From: a virus
DNA length: 33,037 nucleotides
IMG/VR virus record: IMGVR_UViG_3300047476_000925
Location: 1 to 33,037 of that record
Strand: one strand, 5' to 3'
Shown: positions 30,840-33,037 of the stretch, in pieces
Layout: each line of letters begins with the position of its first letter
Position numbering within the stretch: position 1 is the stretch's first letter
Program-made: the position numbers and the translations under genes
Notes under the pieces: model-generated
What the model was told of the DNA's origin: nothing
What the model saw: only the letters and a program-made list of their open reading frames with translations
Databases searched by the model: none

Positions 30840-32651
30840 ATGACAGTTCACGTTGAGCTAGATAGCGACAGCAAGCGCATCGTAATTAACGCCGAATGGC
30901 GTCTAAAAGAGCTCTGCAAGAGCATCCCGGGAGCCTCCTGGGCGGCTAAAGAACAGGTATGGCACCTGCCACTATCTTGGGCTAGCTGTCTTGCCCTTCG
31001 TTCTACTTTTAAGCAGGACCTAGAAGTCGGTGCGGGGCTCAGCGCCTGGGCCGCTAACGAGAAGGCGGTTCGAGTAGACCCATCCAATGAGCTTCGCGAC
31101 ATCGAGATTAGCGATGACGGTGACGAGGACCTGTTTCCCCACCAGCGAGCTGGTGTTAAGTTTTTGGCTACTGCTAAGCGTGCTCTACTTGCCGACGAGC
31201 CGGGCCTTGGTAAGACTGCTCAAGCTATTCGTGCGTTGAAGCGTATGCACGACAACGGCGAAGAAGTATTTCCAGCCCTAATTGTTTGTCCTAACACTTT
31301 GAAAATGAACTGGGAGCGTGAATTCGACCGTTGGTGGCCAGGAGTTGATGTTCAGGTTGTCAAGGGCTCGGCTGTTCAGCGCCGTAACCAGTTCGAGCAC
31401 CCTGCTCAGGTCTATGTTGTGAACTGGGAGTCGCTACGTACGCACTCTAGACTAGCTCCTTATGGCTCTATTGCCCTAGCTCGCTGCGTTGAGTGTAAGG
31501 GCATTGACCCTAGAATCACTCCCTCCCGCTGTGAAGTCCACAATCGCGAGCTCAACGAGATTGAGTTCAACTCTGTGATTGCTGACGAGATGCACCGCTC
31601 TAAGGATCCTAAATCTAAGCAGTCGCGCGCTCTTTGGGCTGCAACCGGAAATGCCAGAGTTCGCTTTGCTCTTACTGGAACTCCTATTGCAAATAACGTT
31701 GTAGACATGTGGGCAATCCTTCACTGGATTTCCCCGGAAGAGTGGCCTAACAAGACTAAATGGATTGACCGAATGGTTAACACCATGTTCAACGCATTCG
31801 GTGGGATGATGGTCCTTGGTGTTAAGCCAGATATGGAAAACGAATTCTACGCAGCAATCAACCCACGCATGCGCCGTATGCTCAAGGCTAAGGTTCTGCC
31901 TTGGCTCCCTGAGGTCCTAGCAGACCGACGAGATGTTGAAATGGGTGCGAAGCAGGCTAAGGCATATAAGCAGATGCGCGAGCACATGATTACAATGCTT
32001 GAAGATGGTGCTGGAATTCCAGGAGAAACTGTTGTTGCTCCTAACCCGCTAACTCAGACAATCAGACTCCTACAGTTTGCTAGCTCCTATGCGACAGTTG
32101 CTGTTGACGAAGCTGGCCAGGAACAGATTCTTTTGTCAGACCCCTCCTGTAAAGTCGATGCTCTGATGGACGACATTAAGAATGAAGACTTCGGTGAGGA
32201 CTCTGTTGCAGTATGCGCAGTATCTCGCCAGCTTATTGAAATCCTGAGTGCACGTATGACTAAAGAGGGGATCCCTCACGGCCTCATTACAGGTGCATTG
32301 GATGCCGATGAGCGTCAGAAGTCTATTGACGATTTCCAGAATGGTAAGACTAAGTGGATTCTATTCACTGCTCAGGCGGGTGGTGTCGGGGTTACCTTGA
32401 CAAAAGCACGTCGTCTTGTTATGCTTCAGAGACCGTGGTCACTAGTTGACTACAAGCAGGCTCTAGACCGTGTACACCGTATCGGTTCAGAGATCCACGA
32501 GTCAGTTCTTATTACTGACTACGTGACCGAAGGAACCATTGAAGATCGTGTTATTCAAGCACTTGACACTAAGGCCGACAATTTTGAACAGATTGTGAAG
32601 GACAAAGTTAAGTTGCTAGAAATGCTAAAGGAAGATAAGGTTAAGCCATGA
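30840..32651 (+). CDS. SNF2-like DNA helicase/ATPase
   Basis: AAAGGA lies six bases before ATG 30840. The 603 aa protein has the SF2/SNF2 motif series: HQRAGVKFLATAKRALLADE then PGLGKTAQAIRAL (Walker A), VIADEMHRSKDPKSKQSRA (motif II as DEMH), FALTGTPIANNVVDMW (motif III), AQAGGVGVTLTKARRLVML (motif V) and YKQALDRVHRIGSEIHES (motif VI). The first 95 residues have a HARP-like look (WAAKEQVWHLPLSWASCLAL). A zinc-ribbon-like CVECKGIDPRITPSRCEVH is inserted between motifs Ia and II at about residues 215-236. It probably remodels replication forks or recombination intermediates. The stop overlaps the next start by four bases (ATGA). Confidence 0.88.
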   Translation: MTVHVELDSDSKRIVINAEWRLKELCKSIPGASWAAKEQVWHLPLSWASCLALRSTFKQDLEVGAGLSAWAANEKAVRVDPSNELRDIEISDDGDEDLFPHQRAGVKFLATAKRALLADEPGLGKTAQAIRALKRMHDNGEEVFPALIVCPNTLKMNWEREFDRWWPGVDVQVVKGSAVQRRNQFEHPAQVYVVNWESLRTHSRLAPYGSIALARCVECKGIDPRITPSRCEVHNRELNEIEFNSVIADEMHRSKDPKSKQSRALWAATGNARVRFALTGTPIANNVVDMWAILHWISPEEWPNKTKWIDRMVNTMFNAFGGMMVLGVKPDMENEFYAAINPRMRRMLKAKVLPWLPEVLADRRDVEMGAKQAKAYKQMREHMITMLEDGAGIPGETVVAPNPLTQTIRLLQFASSYATVAVDEAGQEQILLSDPSCKVDALMDDIKNEDFGEDSVAVCAVSRQLIEILSARMTKEGIPHGLITGALDADERQKSIDDFQNGKTKWILFTAQAGGVGVTLTKARRLVMLQRPWSLVDYKQALDRVHRIGSEIHESVLITDYVTEGTIEDRVIQALDTKADNFEQIVKDKVKLLEMLKEDKVKP

Positions 32652-33037
32652 CAACCGAACCGATTAGAATCTCAAACTCAGAGATTCAGACATTTAAGGA
32701 TTGCCGACGTCGTTGGTGGTTTACCTACTATCGCCGTCTAAAGCCAAAGATGCAGAGCTACACTGGAGCACTTGCTCTAGGTTCTCGCATCCACGAGGCT
32801 CTAGATCAGTACTACACCTCTGGTATGGAACGAGACCTACTTGAGATTCACGCTGAACTAGTCAAGATTGATATGAAGAAGCTAACCGACGACTACCAGG
32901 ACACTACTGGACTAGAGACCGAGGGTGAACTAGGCCGTGTAATGCTTGAGGGCTATCTAGAGTGGATTGAGCTAGAAGGCATTGATGCTGAGCTTGAAAT
33001 GATTTCTACAGAAGAAATTATTGAGCGTCCAATGCTA
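32648..33037 (+). CDS. RecB/Cas4-like PD-(D/E)XK nuclease, N-terminal part (3' truncated by window edge)
   Basis: The frame starts at ATG 32648, sharing ATGA with the helicase stop, and stays open to the last base (130 codons). The opening ISNSEIQTFKDCRRRWWFTY, followed by YRRLKPKMQSYTGALALGSR and IHEALDQYYTSG, is the usual N-terminus of RecB-type PD-(D/E)XK nucleases, with the conserved GxxxHEALD helix. The catalytic Asp/Glu-x-Lys residues would lie beyond the window. In phages this enzyme commonly sits next to a helicase and RuvC-like protein and processes DNA ends for recombination. Confidence 0.8.
   Translation, partial: MTTEPIRISNSEIQTFKDCRRRWWFTYYRRLKPKMQSYTGALALGSRIHEALDQYYTSGMERDLLEIHAELVKIDMKKLTDDYQDTTGLETEGELGRVMLEGYLEWIELEGIDAELEMISTEEIIERPML

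Overview
The window is one continuous stretch of a tailed (siphovirus-type) bacteriophage genome, most likely infecting an actinobacterium. Every gene I can support lies on the + strand, genes abut or overlap by 1-4 bases, and many proteins (the two head-maturation proteins, the distal tail protein, the neck proteins, the RuvC-like and SNF2-like proteins) carry signatures I know from actinobacteriophages. GC content looks close to one half by eye and CTA is a common Leu codon, which fits a moderate-GC host such as a freshwater Nanopelagicales or Microbacteriaceae member better than a classic high-GC actinomycete; the host assignment is inference.

Layout. 2-526: C-terminus of a portal-like protein cut by the window edge. 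529-1011: a complete Dps/ferritin-like protein. 1107-5818: a very large unknown head-region protein (1122 aa) followed in the -1 frame by a 449-codon extension with an HELGH zincin motif. At the junction sit CCCAAAA, a six-base spacer ending in the stop codon, and a six-base-pair G:C hairpin, the textbook layout of a -1 programmed ribosomal frameshift giving a 1570 aa fusion. 5829-6432: two small acidic proteins. 6456-10967: a multidomain head maturation protease and a second head-assembly protein in the same frame, separated only by one TAA. 11090-13180: major capsid protein with an unusually long acidic N-terminal extension and a structured 5' leader. 13285-14160: a second capsid-like protein. 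14180-15310: probable tail tube protein. 15387-17538: three neck (head-tail connector) proteins. 17598-18292: tail assembly chaperones, the second in the -1 frame. 18305-21142: tape measure. 21142-27406: distal tail protein, tail hub protein and a tail fibre with fibronectin-III domains, a decapeptide repeat stalk and a C-terminal S74 self-cleaving chaperone. 27406-28417: three small unknown genes. 28491-33037: a replication/recombination block with its own promoter candidates: family A DNA polymerase, RuvC-like nuclease, SNF2-like helicase, and a RecB/Cas4-like nuclease cut by the window end.

How it works together. The left 27 kb builds the virion (head, neck, tail, adhesion) and the right 5 kb copies and processes DNA. 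Hairpins after the capsid gene and after the tail tube gene probably tune late transcription or mRNA stability. No lysis gene, integrase, tRNA, CRISPR array or insertion sequence was recognised. No gene-free stretch exceeds about 125 bases. The most unusual items are the predicted frameshift fusion of a metalloprotease-like domain to a giant head protein, the Dps-like gene inside the head cassette, a beta-rich module repeated across four tail proteins, and an inverted repeat/promoter arrangement in front of the helicase.
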